From Paraplanobispora siamensis (lineage in GTDB: Bacteria; Actinomycetota; Actinomycetes; Streptosporangiales; Streptosporangiaceae): a stretch of 47,502 nucleotides of DNA. A model generated the notes under the pieces. The model did no database searches. It saw only the letters and a program-made list of their open reading frames with translations, and was not told the origin of the DNA. The position numbers and the translations under genes are program-made. The stretch is from contig NZ_BOOJ01000063.1 of assembly GCF_016863175.1 (NCBI RefSeq), positions 1 to 47,502 on the forward strand, written 5' to 3'. Position 1 is the first letter of the stretch. Every line of letters begins with the position of its first letter. This document shows positions 33,039-42,568 of the stretch, in pieces.

Positions 33039-33147
33039 CGGAGCGGAGATCCGAGTGCAGGGTCGGGTCAGAAGGGGACGGGCGGGCTCTGCATGCCCTG
33101 AGAGCTGCCGTCGGTCCGCGGTCTGACGCCGGAGGATCTCCGCTCCG
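33039..33147. repeat. 14-bp perfect inverted repeat with 81-bp spacer
   Basis: CGGAGCGGAGATCC (33039-33052) and GGATCTCCGCTCCG (33134-33147) are exact inverse copies. They lie just downstream of the isocitrate lyase gene and could form a long-range stem in its 3' untranslated region. No gene is seen in this stretch. Confidence 0.7.
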
Positions 33148-33162
33148 ATCCGTTCTCCGGGC

Positions 33163-34452
<1,290 letters not shown>

Positions 34453-34778
34453 TTTTTCACTCCTTGTCGTCCCCTGGGTGCCTTGCACTGAGTGTGTGCC
34501 CGGCTGAAACGGTCAAACAAGGTCGATTTATCGGAAAGAACAACGCTTCTTCTGTTTCAGTCAATACTGATGAGTATTCAGAAGAGAAGAAGTTCAGAGT
34601 TTTCGCTATGGACTAGACCAATCGACTGTGTGGTCCAGACCACAATCAGTGCTCTACGGGAAGATCATCGGGGTGGGGTCGAGTCCGGGGAGTGATCCGT
34701 GTCTTGTGCCCCCATGAGTGCCCGAGGACACGGTCTCCAGCTGGAAAATAAGAGGAAATTTCGCCTAGGATCGATGTC
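34453..34778. promoter_or_regulatory. Divergent aceA/ramB control region
   Basis: An A/T-rich 326-base gap. It contains TGTGGTCCAGACCACA (34629-34644; 7-base arms), a related TGGACTAGACCA (34609-34620) exactly 22 bp left of TGGTCCAGACCA (34631-34642), AATACT-GATG-AGTATT (34563-34578), and CTGAAAC (34504) with GTTTCAG (34554) as a wide inverted pair. These are candidate binding sites for RamB and other carbon-source regulators. No gene is seen here. Confidence 0.7.
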
Positions 34779-36248
34779 ATGGGATCCTTGGTGGGGGAAG
34801 AACCGCTTTCTTTGACGCATGAGCTCGATCTCATCGCCTTCGGGCAGCGTCTGCGGCACCTGCGCAAGCAGCGTGGACTCACCCTTTCCGACCTGGGCGA
34901 GCGCGTCGGCCGCGCGCCGAGCCAGCTCTCCCTGCTGGAGAACGGCAAGCGCGAGCCCAAGCTGTCGCTGCTGAAGTCGCTCGCCTCCGCGCTGGGCGTC
35001 CCGGTGGAGGAACTGCTGCGCCGCCAGCCCCCCAACCGGCGGGCCCAGCTCGAGATGGCCCTGGAGGAGGCGCAGCGCGACCCCCTCTACGCCGCGCTGG
35101 GACTGGCCAAGCTCAAGGTCTCCGCCCGCGTGCCCAACGACGTGCTCGAACACATCCTCGGCCTGTACGGCGAGCTGCGCTCACGCGAGACCAAGGGCAC
35201 CGCCACCCCCGAGGAGGCCAGGGCCGCCAACGCCGAGCTGCGCCGCAAGCAGCGCGAGCAGGGCAACTACTTCGCCGAGATCGAGCAGGCGGCGGCCGAG
35301 GCGCTGTCCGCGGTCGGCTACCGGAGCGGGGCGCTGTCCCAGAGCACCGTCCAGGCGCTGGTCACCCACTTCGGCTACACCGTGCAGACGGTGCAGGACC
35401 TGCCCCGCACGGTCCGCTCGATCACCGACCTGCGCAACCGGCGCATCTACGTCAAACACGAGCAGCTGGGCATGCACACCCCCCGCACGATCCTGCTGCA
35501 GACCATCGGCCACCTGGCCCTCGGCCACCACAAGCCCCGCGACTTCGCCGACTTCCTGCGCCAGCGGACCGAGGCCAACTACTTCGCCGCCGCGGTCCTC
35601 GTGCCCGAGGCCGCCGCGGTGCCGTACCTGCGGGAGGCCAAGCAGGACCGGGCGCTGAGCGTGGAGGACCTGCGCGACGTGTTCGCCGTCTCCTACGAGA
35701 TGGCCGCCCACCGCTTCACCAACCTGGCCACCCACTTCCTGGACCTGGTCTGCCACTTCGTCCGCAACGACGCCGGCGGGATCATCTACAAGGCCTACGA
35801 GAACGACGGCATCGTCTTCCCGGCCGACGAGCAGGGCGCGATCGAGGGCCAGCGCATGTGCCTGCAGTGGTCGGGACGCCAGGTCTTCGCCTCGCCCGAC
35901 CGCTTCTCCGTCTTCTACCAGTACTCCGACTCGCCCACCGGCACCTACTTCTGCGTCGCCCACGTGGACCCGAGCCGCGAGCGGGACTTCGCCATCACCC
36001 TCGGGGTGCCGTACCGCGAGTCGCGCTGGTTCCGCGGCCGGGAGACGACCAACCGCACCAGGTCCAACTGCCCGACGGGCGAGTGCTGCCGCCGCCCGCC
36101 CGCCGAGCTGACCGAGCGCTGGGAGGGCTACGCCTGGCCCTCGGCCCGCGCCAACTCCCACGTGCTCGCCGCCCTGCCGCCCGGTTCCTTCCCCGGCGTG
36201 GACGAGGCCGACGTCTACACCTTCCTGGAGCGTCACGCCACCGACTGA
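34779..36248 (+). CDS. ramB: RamB-type (ScfR family) XRE regulator of acetate metabolism
   Basis: A 489-residue protein. The XRE helix-turn-helix lies at about 20-75 (RLRHLRKQRGLTLSDLGERV, APSQLSLLENGKREP). The middle contains an IrrE/ImmA-like domain in which the usual HExxH reads GHLALGH, so no zinc protease activity is expected. The C-terminal short-chain fatty-acyl-CoA regulator domain has Cys-containing SNCPTGECCRRPP. RamB represses or activates icl and ace genes in corynebacteria and mycobacteria. The divergent placement to aceA is the known arrangement. Confidence 0.9.
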   Translation: MGSLVGEEPLSLTHELDLIAFGQRLRHLRKQRGLTLSDLGERVGRAPSQLSLLENGKREPKLSLLKSLASALGVPVEELLRRQPPNRRAQLEMALEEAQRDPLYAALGLAKLKVSARVPNDVLEHILGLYGELRSRETKGTATPEEARAANAELRRKQREQGNYFAEIEQAAAEALSAVGYRSGALSQSTVQALVTHFGYTVQTVQDLPRTVRSITDLRNRRIYVKHEQLGMHTPRTILLQTIGHLALGHHKPRDFADFLRQRTEANYFAAAVLVPEAAAVPYLREAKQDRALSVEDLRDVFAVSYEMAAHRFTNLATHFLDLVCHFVRNDAGGIIYKAYENDGIVFPADEQGAIEGQRMCLQWSGRQVFASPDRFSVFYQYSDSPTGTYFCVAHVDPSRERDFAITLGVPYRESRWFRGRETTNRTRSNCPTGECCRRPPAELTERWEGYAWPSARANSHVLAALPPGSFPGVDEADVYTFLERHATD

Positions 36249-36251
36249 CTT

Positions 36252-36303
36252 CCGGGGCCTCAGGCCTCCGGCTGGTTCCCGGGGGCGTCAGGCCTTCGGC
36301 TGG
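36252..36303. repeat. 27-bp duplication spanning the CHAT-like gene stop
   Basis: CCGGGG(G)C(C/G)TCAGGCC(T)(C/T)CGGCTGG occurs at about 36252-36275 and 36279-36303. In the second copy TCA (36288-36290) is the complement of the TGA stop, and the downstream copy preserves TGA too. Confidence 0.85.
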
Positions 36304-38594
36304 GGCGGCAGCACGGCCGACGGATGACCGGAGAACCGGTAGGCCGTCGCCGCGGCCGACCCCGCGCAGCGCAGTGAGCGCAGGACCTCCGCGGGCGGCT
36401 CGCCGGCCAGGCAGCGCCGGTAGAACTCCATCGCCATGTCCTGCACGGCCCCGTCCGGGACGGGCCAGAGCGGGGCGGCCACCCCGCCCGCGCCCGCGAG
36501 CAGGAACGCCTGGGCCACATCGGGGCCGCCGTCCCCGGCCAGGAACACGAACGGCGCGCCGCCCAGCCGGAGGCCGGCGACCAGGCGCGGAGGGAGCGCC
36601 GGCCGGTCGGCCCTGATCAGGATGCCGGTCCCGCCGGGCACGGTCAGGCCGAGTACCCGGGGCTGCTCCCCGGAGGCGGCCAGGGCCTCGCGGAGCCGGG
36701 CGACGTCACTGCCCGCCACCGGGGGCGGCGGCAGCTCCGGCAGTCGCCCGCCCAGGGCCCAGCGGCCCACCGCCGCCTGGCAGTCGAGGAACGCCGGCGC
36801 CGACGGGTCGATCGGCCGTTCCAGCGTCGCCAGCTCCCACGGGACGTACGGCTCCTGCGACAGCAGCAGCACCGTCGGGGGACGCGGCGCGATCCGCGCG
36901 CTCACCGCCTCCAGCAGCTCCCAGAACCCGGGCGGGACCTTCAGCGCGAGCCGGCGGCCGGCGCTGCGCAGGTACAGGGACATGTCCGCGTGGCCGGTCC
37001 GCGCGGTGACCTCCCCGACCAGCTCCCGGCCGAACGCCGAGGCCCGCGTGCCCAGCTCGCACGCCTCGGCCTGGTCCGGGGTGACGAAGTGCGGCGACAG
37101 GTAGGACCACCACAGCCGTCCGGGACGGTCGCCGTGGACGATGACGGCCGTGACGTCCGCGGAGAACCCGCCCGGCTCGCCTCCCTCCCCGTGCGGCTCC
37201 CCGTACCGTTCTTCGTGCCGTCCGCTGTGCCGGCCGCCGGACCGTCCCCGCGCGGGAGGCTGGACCCGGGTGCCGGCGATCTCCGCCGGGGCGGTCTCCC
37301 GGCCGATCAGGCCGGGGGAGACGAGGACCGTGACCGCGCGCGTACCGAAGCCGACAGCCTGGCCGCCCACCGAGTAGACCACCTGGATCCGCCGGCCCGC
37401 CGTCTGCGCGTCCTGCCCGGACTCCCCGGCCTCCTGCGGCGCGGGCTCCTGGAAGTGACGGCGGTCCAGGGGCAGGGCGCGCAGGCGCAGGACCGCGGCG
37501 GGGTACGGCGAGCCCTCCTCCACGCGCAACCGCACCCGCCAGCCGTCCGGCGCCTCGAATCCCTCAGCGATCACCTGGACGTCCAGGTCGAACGGCTCGC
37601 TGATCGAGACGGACTCCGCCTCCCGCCCCGCGGCGCCGGTGATCCCGACCCGGACCTCCAGGCCCCAGCCCGCCACGACCTCCTCGGGGGCCTCGATCAG
37701 CGGGAATGCCTCCCACTCCGCGGTGCCCGCCGGCTTCTTGTGCCGCCGGCGCAGGGCACCGGTCAGGCGTTGCAGCGGGCCCCTGCCGGAGGACTGGGAG
37801 CGGGACCGCGCCTGAGGCTGGGACTGGGACTGGGATTGGGATTGGGATTGGGACTGGGGTGGAGCCTGCGGTGAGGCTTGCGGCGGGGCCTGGTCGGGCG
37901 GCGGGGTGGGCGCCGGGCCCGGGGAGGGGGAGGGAACGGGCGGCGGGGAGTCCGGCGGGGGAGTGTACCGCTCGGCCTGCCACTGCTCGGCCTGCCACTG
38001 CTCGGCCTGCCACTGCTCGGCCGCGCCGGCGGCCTGCCAATGCTCGGGCGCCTGCCACGACTCCGGAACCCGCCACTGCTCCGGCTCCTGCCACGGCTCC
38101 TGCGTGTGCCACGGCTCTTGGGCGTACCGCTGCTCCGGGACCTTCGACTCCGGTGCCTCCTCCCACGGTTCGGGCACCTCCCACGGTTCCAGCGGGGGAG
38201 AGGGGCGTTCCCCGCGGTGCGGGGGGTCCGGGGACTCCGGTGGCCTCCAGGCCGCGAAGCTCGGGACGCCCGCGGGTCCGGAATCCGGGGCGGCGGGCCG
38301 TCCGGCGGGGTCGTGGGCGGGCTCATGGGTGGAGTCGTGGACGGCCGGAGGGCCGGGTGCGGGGGCCGCCGCGGGTCCGTCCAGGTGCAGCAGCACGGTC
38401 AGCCGTTCCCAGGCGGGGCCGTACTGGGCGATCAGCATCACGGCGGCGTGCGAGAGCCCTTCGGGGTCCCGTCTGCCCTCCTCGGCCAGGATCGGGTCGA
38501 GCCGGTCGCGCAGTTCACCGGCCGAGTCGCCCAGCAGCCCGTCGAGCTCGGCGCGGACGGTCCGAGCCGCCCGTAGTACGGCCACCGGGTCCAT
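36288..38594 (-). CDS. CHAT-domain-like protein lacking recognisable catalytic residues, with Trp-rich repeat linker
   Basis: ATG 38594 has GGAGGAG upstream and gives 768 residues. An N-terminal helical domain (1-72, MDPVAVLRAARTVRAELDGL) is followed by a low-complexity linker (about 75-290) with repeated PEPWEE/QEPWQEP/EQWQA units and an SQ repeat, a beta-rich region (about 300-460), and a C-terminal CHAT fold (about 500-765) containing YVPWELATLE and AFLLAGAGGVAAPLWPVPDG. CHAT is a caspase-like protease family. The His and the Cys of the LSAC motif are not visible: the Cys region reads FLAGDGG. It may be a scaffold or decoy. It is convergent with ramB. Confidence 0.8.
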   Translation of the reverse strand: MDPVAVLRAARTVRAELDGLLGDSAGELRDRLDPILAEEGRRDPEGLSHAAVMLIAQYGPAWERLTVLLHLDGPAAAPAPGPPAVHDSTHEPAHDPAGRPAAPDSGPAGVPSFAAWRPPESPDPPHRGERPSPPLEPWEVPEPWEEAPESKVPEQRYAQEPWHTQEPWQEPEQWRVPESWQAPEHWQAAGAAEQWQAEQWQAEQWQAERYTPPPDSPPPVPSPSPGPAPTPPPDQAPPQASPQAPPQSQSQSQSQSQSQPQARSRSQSSGRGPLQRLTGALRRRHKKPAGTAEWEAFPLIEAPEEVVAGWGLEVRVGITGAAGREAESVSISEPFDLDVQVIAEGFEAPDGWRVRLRVEEGSPYPAAVLRLRALPLDRRHFQEPAPQEAGESGQDAQTAGRRIQVVYSVGGQAVGFGTRAVTVLVSPGLIGRETAPAEIAGTRVQPPARGRSGGRHSGRHEERYGEPHGEGGEPGGFSADVTAVIVHGDRPGRLWWSYLSPHFVTPDQAEACELGTRASAFGRELVGEVTARTGHADMSLYLRSAGRRLALKVPPGFWELLEAVSARIAPRPPTVLLLSQEPYVPWELATLERPIDPSAPAFLDCQAAVGRWALGGRLPELPPPPVAGSDVARLREALAASGEQPRVLGLTVPGGTGILIRADRPALPPRLVAGLRLGGAPFVFLAGDGGPDVAQAFLLAGAGGVAAPLWPVPDGAVQDMAMEFYRRCLAGEPPAEVLRSLRCAGSAAATAYRFSGHPSAVLPPQPKA
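37818..38015 (-). repeat. Coding microsatellites in the CHAT-like gene
   Basis: Two arrays: a 6-bp CTGGGA/TTGGGA repeat at 37818-37859 (the SQ/NQ-like dipeptides) and an exact 15-bp unit CTCGGCCTGCCACTG repeated at 37971, 37986 and 38001 (the QWQAE pentapeptide). Both units are multiples of three, so length changes keep the frame. Confidence 0.95.
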
Positions 38595-38726
38595 GCCGTC
38601 TCCTCCCGCTCGCCCCTTGAACCGATCTTCCCACCTGACGGCCGGGGACGGGAGGCGGTGCTCGGCCCGAATCAACGCACCATAGGGTGATACCTGTGAA
38701 TTCCGGGGTGATGGGAAGGATGGTCT

Positions 38727-39683
38727 GTGCTGCCTGAAGTGGAGGCATGGCTGCGCGGCCGTACATCATCATCGGATGACTGGCCCCTGCCCGGATTGCT
38801 GAAGGCCAAGGGCGGCACGACGGTCAGCGTGGTGCTGCCGGCCAGGGACGAGGGCGAGACGGTCGGGGAGATCGTCACCGCGATCCGGAGCGAGCTGGTG
38901 GAGGCGGTCCCGCTCGTCGACGAGCTGGTGGTCATCGACTCCCGCTCGACCGACGACACCGCGGCCCGCGCCGCGGAGGCCGGGGCCACGGTGATCGCGC
39001 AGGACGAGATCCTCCCCGACCTGAAGCCCTTCGACGGCAAGGGCGAGGCGCTGTGGAAGTCCCTGGCCGTGACCTCCGGTGACCTGCTGGTCTTCATCGA
39101 CGCCGACCTGCGCGAGTTCCGCACGTCGTTCGTGACCGGTCTGCTCGGCCCGCTGCTGGCCGATCCGGGCGTCGTCTACGTCAAGGGCTGCTACGACCGG
39201 CCGCTGCGCGACGCGCAGAACGGCGGCGGCCGGGTCACCGAGCTGGTCGCCCGACCCTTGCTGAACCTGCACTGGCCCCGGCTGGCCGGATTCGTCCAGC
39301 CCCTGGCGGGGGAGTACGCCGGACGGCGTTCGGCGCTGGAGCGGGTCCCGTTCGTCACCGGGTACGGCGTGGAGCTGGGCCTGCTGATCGACCTGCTGGA
39401 GCTGTCGGGCCTGGACGCCCTGGCCCAGGTGGACCTGGGCCGCCGGGTGCACTCCCACCAGTCCACCGAGGCCCTGGGCGGGATGGCCGCGCAGATCCTG
39501 CAGACCGCCTGGTCCCGGCTGGAGCGCCAGGACATGATGATCCCCCTGCACGAGCCGTCCGCCACCCTGGCCCAGTTCCGCCGCGGGGCGTCCGGCCACC
39601 AGGCGACGGTGCGGGACGTGGCCGTGGCCGAACGCCCCCCGATGATCACCGTCCCCGGCTACCGGTCCGGCCCCGCCCGCTGA
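38727..39683 (+). CDS. gpgS: Glucosyl-3-phosphoglycerate synthase
   Basis: A 318-residue GT81 glycosyltransferase with GT-A fold. GTG 38727 has GGAAGGA upstream. The sequence is close to the mycobacterial enzyme of similar length: SVVLPARDEGETV, VVIDSRSTDDTAARAAEAGA, FIDADLREFRTSFVTGLLGP with the metal-binding DAD, and GYGVELGLLIDL. It transfers glucose to 3-phosphoglycerate, the first step to glucosylglycerate and methylglucose lipopolysaccharides. In mycobacteria it neighbours folP2; here the two are 36 kb apart. Confidence 0.95.
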   Translation: MLPEVEAWLRGRTSSSDDWPLPGLLKAKGGTTVSVVLPARDEGETVGEIVTAIRSELVEAVPLVDELVVIDSRSTDDTAARAAEAGATVIAQDEILPDLKPFDGKGEALWKSLAVTSGDLLVFIDADLREFRTSFVTGLLGPLLADPGVVYVKGCYDRPLRDAQNGGGRVTELVARPLLNLHWPRLAGFVQPLAGEYAGRRSALERVPFVTGYGVELGLLIDLLELSGLDALAQVDLGRRVHSHQSTEALGGMAAQILQTAWSRLERQDMMIPLHEPSATLAQFRRGASGHQATVRDVAVAERPPMITVPGYRSGPAR

Positions 39684-39747
39684 CCGCGGGCCGTGGCCGT
39701 GCGGTCATGGCAGGCCGTACGTGTCACCGATGTCTGGGCCGTCGGCC

Positions 39748-39811
39748 GTGCGCCTCAGCCGCCGTGCGCCTCAGCCGCCGAGCGCCTCAGCCGCCGAGCG
39801 CCTCAGCCGCC
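39748..39811. repeat. 16-bp tandem repeat, four copies, spanning the TetR stop
   Basis: GAGCGCCTCAGCCGCC (or GTG instead of GAG) repeats exactly at 39748, 39764, 39780 and 39796. TCA in the fourth unit (39803-39805) is the complement of the TetR TGA stop. Because 16 is not divisible by 3, the units place TGA in successive frames. Confidence 0.97.
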
Positions 39812-40414
39812 GAGCGCCGCCCGCACGAACGCGGTGAGGTGCTCGCGCATCGCGGCGCTGTCCTCCTCGCTCACGGCCCGGCCGTCCGCGCTCTCCCCGC
39901 CCATGTTCTCCCCGCCCATGTTCTCCCCGCCGAGCGCGAGACGGCGGAGCCGGGGCATGGCCGCCGGCCACATCGCCAGGCCGACCAGCGTCAGCATCGT
40001 GCGCGCCGCGTCGCGCGAGGACCCCGCGGGACCGGGGACGAGCGACTCGGCCTTCCGGCGCCAGGAGGCCGTGCGCGCCCGCTGCCCGTCCAGTTCGCCG
40101 TCGCGGTGGTGCAGCGACTCCCACATCAGCAACCGGGTCAGGTCGGGGTGGGCGAGGCAGAAGTCGTACAGCCTGCCGACGTACTCCGCCGGGTCGTCGC
40201 CGGGCGTCGTCACGGCCTCCACGACCTCGTCCAGGGCGGCGGCCACGACCTGGTCGAACAGCTTCTCCTTGCTGCCGAAGTAGCCGTAGATGCGCTCCTT
40301 GTTCACCCCGGCGCGGTCGGCGATGCGGTCGACGCGCGCTCCCGCGATGCCGTACGCGGCGAACTCGCTGCGGGCGGCGGCGAGTAAGGCGTCCTTGGTG
40401 GCTTCCCGCGACAT
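39803..40414 (-). CDS. TetR-family regulator
   Basis: A 203-residue protein. The helix-turn-helix is MSREATKDALLAAARSEFAA then RVDRIADRAGVNKERIYGYF. I start it at ATG 40414 because the longer frame would begin inside the operator palindrome. A short insert ENMGGENMGGES, from a 15-bp duplication (39895-39930), lies in the C-terminal domain. It is divergent from an acyl-CoA dehydrogenase, its likely target. Confidence 0.92.
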   Translation of the reverse strand: MSREATKDALLAAARSEFAAYGIAGARVDRIADRAGVNKERIYGYFGSKEKLFDQVVAAALDEVVEAVTTPGDDPAEYVGRLYDFCLAHPDLTRLLMWESLHHRDGELDGQRARTASWRRKAESLVPGPAGSSRDAARTMLTLVGLAMWPAAMPRLRRLALGGENMGGENMGGESADGRAVSEEDSAAMREHLTAFVRAALGG

Positions 40415-40430
40415 GCACCGAGTGTAGGGG

Positions 40431-40444
40431 ACCAACCGGTTGGT
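40431..40444. promoter_or_regulatory. TetR operator
   Basis: ACCAACCGGTTGGT is a perfect 14-bp palindrome 16 bases upstream of the TetR start, in its promoter. This motif type is common for actinobacterial TetR proteins. Confidence 0.85.
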
Positions 40445-40544
40445 AGATGAGAATCATTCATGGTTCCGCCGCCCGGCGGCGGGCCGCCGGAAATGACCGG
40501 CGCCGCCTTGCGCCGGAGGCCGTACCGCCCAGTAAGGTAAGGGT

Positions 40545-40559
40545 GTTACCGTTGGTAAC
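40545..40559. promoter_or_regulatory. Second operator candidate before the acyl-CoA dehydrogenase gene
   Basis: GTTACC-GTT-GGTAAC is an interrupted palindrome 21 bases before the start codon. It contains ACCGTTGGT, close to ACCGGTTGGT of the TetR operator, so the same regulator may bind here. Confidence 0.6.
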
Positions 40560-40580
40560 GCATCTCGGAGGAGTGGACGA

Positions 40581-41801
40581 ATGAGCGACACCGGCTTCTG
40601 CCCGGAGCTGAGCGGCGACGTGCGCGAGGTGCGCGACTGGGTGCACGAGTTCGCCCGCACCGTCGTCCGCCCGGCCGGCGCCGAATGGGACGAGCGGGAG
40701 GAGACTCCCTGGCCGGTCATCCAGGAGGCCGCCAAGATCGGCCTGTACTCGCTCGACTTCTTCGCCCAGCAGTGGTTCGAGCCCAGCGGCCTGGGCCTGA
40801 TCGTGGCGTTCGAGGAGCTCTTCTGGGGTGACGCCGGGATCGGCCTGTCCATCGTCGGCACCGGCCTGGCCGCCGCGGCCCTGTCGGCCAGCGGCACCTC
40901 CGAGCAGATGGGCACGTGGCTCCCGGAGATGTTCGGCACCCCCGACGACGTCAAGCTCGGCGCGTTCTGCGCCTCCGAGCCCGACGCCGGCTCCGACGTG
41001 GGCTCCATCCGCACCCGCGCCGTCTACGACGAGGCGTCCGGCGACTGGATCCTCAACGGGGTCAAGACCTGGGCCACCAACGGCGGCATCGCCAACGTGC
41101 ACGTCGTGGTCGCCTCCGTCGACCCCGCCCTCGGCACCCGCGGCCAGGCCTCCTTCGTCGTCCCGCCGGGCACGCCCGGCCTGTCGATGGGCCAGAAGTT
41201 CAAGAAGCACGGCATCCGCGCCTCCCACACCGCCGAGGTGGTCCTCGACAACGTCCGCCTGCCCGGATCGTGCCTGCTCGGCGGCAAGGAGAAGCTCGAC
41301 GCCCGCCTGGCCCGGGTGCGCGAGGGCGGACGCTCCGGGGAGCAGGCCGCCATGCGCACCTTCGAGACGACCCGCCCCTCGGTGGCCGCCATGGCCGTCG
41401 GCATCGCCCGCGCCGCCTTCGAGTACGCCCGCGACTACGCCCGCGAACGCGAGCAGTTCGGCCGCAAGATCGGCGAGAACCAGGCCATCGCCTTCCTCCT
41501 GGCCGACATGGCCACCCGCGTCGACATCGCCCGCCTGATGACCTGGCGCGCGGCCTGGATGGCCCGCAACGGCAGGTCCTTCGACCAGGCCGAGGGTTCG
41601 ATGTGCAAGCTGGTGGCGGGCGAGACCGCGGTCTGGGTGACCGAACAGGCCATCCAGATCCTCGGCGGAGCCGGCTACACCCGCGAACACCCGGTCGAGC
41701 GCTTCCACCGCGACGCCAAGATCTACACCATCTTCGAGGGCACCTCCGAGATCCAGCGCCTCATCATCGGCCGAGCGGTCACCGGCCTGCCCGTCCGCTG
41801 A
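40581..41801 (+). CDS. Acyl-CoA dehydrogenase
   Basis: A 406-residue flavoenzyme with a good GGAGGAG ribosome site. It has the N-terminal helical domain, the FAD segment FCASEPDAGSDVGSIRTRA, and the C-terminal ITEPIQILGGAG-like segment VTEQAIQILGGAGYTREHPV, followed by DAKIYTIFEGTSEIQRLIIG, where the Glu of EGTSE is at the position of the catalytic base in many family members. It should oxidise acyl-CoA to the enoyl-CoA. The divergent TetR points to induction by a fatty acid or its CoA ester. Confidence 0.93.
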   Translation: MSDTGFCPELSGDVREVRDWVHEFARTVVRPAGAEWDEREETPWPVIQEAAKIGLYSLDFFAQQWFEPSGLGLIVAFEELFWGDAGIGLSIVGTGLAAAALSASGTSEQMGTWLPEMFGTPDDVKLGAFCASEPDAGSDVGSIRTRAVYDEASGDWILNGVKTWATNGGIANVHVVVASVDPALGTRGQASFVVPPGTPGLSMGQKFKKHGIRASHTAEVVLDNVRLPGSCLLGGKEKLDARLARVREGGRSGEQAAMRTFETTRPSVAAMAVGIARAAFEYARDYAREREQFGRKIGENQAIAFLLADMATRVDIARLMTWRAAWMARNGRSFDQAEGSMCKLVAGETAVWVTEQAIQILGGAGYTREHPVERFHRDAKIYTIFEGTSEIQRLIIGRAVTGLPVR

Positions 41802-41964
41802 GAACGCCCGATTCTGCAAACCGGCTCTGAGGCACGTTTCGGATCTCTGGTCCGTCACCGGTCCGTGAGAGTCCGTGCAGGTCCGGGCCATCATGCTCGA
41901 CCCGGACCTGAGCTGAAGGCAGTGTCGGGCTTCGGCCGGACGGTCTGGTCCGGCATGAGGGACC

Positions 41965-42063
41965 AGCTTGCGGTCTCGACGGTGATTCGGCGCCCGGCGG
42001 TTTTCTCCTCGGCGAGCGCGATGCTCACCTCGAGCACCCCGTTGTCGTAGGTGGCCTTTGGCG
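41965..42063 (-). pseudogene. Hsp20 small heat-shock protein, 3' fragment
   Basis: The minus strand encodes KATYDNGVLEVSIALAEEKT then AGRRITVETAS. This matches the end of the alpha-crystallin domain and C-terminal tail of actinobacterial Hsp20 proteins (pattern YDNGVLEVSIPLAEE). The rest of the alpha-crystallin domain is not recognisable upstream in any frame, so only a remnant is left. Confidence 0.75.
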
Positions 42064-42490
42064 CCGACCGGGAGCGGGGCCGTCGCGTCAACGGCGCGCG
42101 CCGGCACGTGCTCGCAGCAGGGACCACAACGGCCCGGAAGTCCACGGTCCGTTGCCTTCGTTCGAAGCCGAGCCATCCTCGGAAAAACTCCCTGAGTGCG
42201 GTAGCTTGGGGGTACCGAGGACATTTCGTGCGTTGGCATTCGGGTCGGCGTCGCCCACGGCGATAGAGCGTTTTCGGCCCGCGCAGGGCCCGGATAGGCC
42301 AGGCGATCATGACGCCGACACCGCTTTCTCCTCCGGCGCCGCTCAGCACCACTGCCGGCAGAGTCCCCACCGTCGATTCACCGGTTCGGATCAGCCTGAA
42401 CACCCGTCCGGGCCGGCGAGGTGCTGTGGACGGAGCCCGGTGGCCCTGCTCCTGTGATGCCGCCGGCGAACTGCCCAGGCTCATCGCCGC

Positions 42491-42568
42491 CGTCGGCCGG
42501 CGGCTCGGCCGCAACACCCTGCGCGTCGGCCGGCGGCTCGGCCGCAACACCCTGCGCGTCGGCCTGCG
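42491..42568 (+). repeat. 33-bp tandem repeat, about 2.4 copies
   Basis: Units start at 42491 and 42524 with CGTCGGCCGGCGGCTCGG, and a partial unit lies at 42557. On the plus strand it would encode an 11-residue unit VGRRLGRNTLR. It sits in the gene-poor stretch. Confidence 0.9.

Noticed and set aside
39748-39811. Possible CRISPR array
   Set aside because: The 16-bp units are contiguous without spacers, and no cas genes are present. The same holds for all other tandem arrays in the window.
40458-42239. A 593-codon minus-strand frame opposite the acyl-CoA dehydrogenase gene
   Set aside because: It is antisense shadow over most of its length; only the Hsp20-like fragment near 42000, in a different frame, is convincing.
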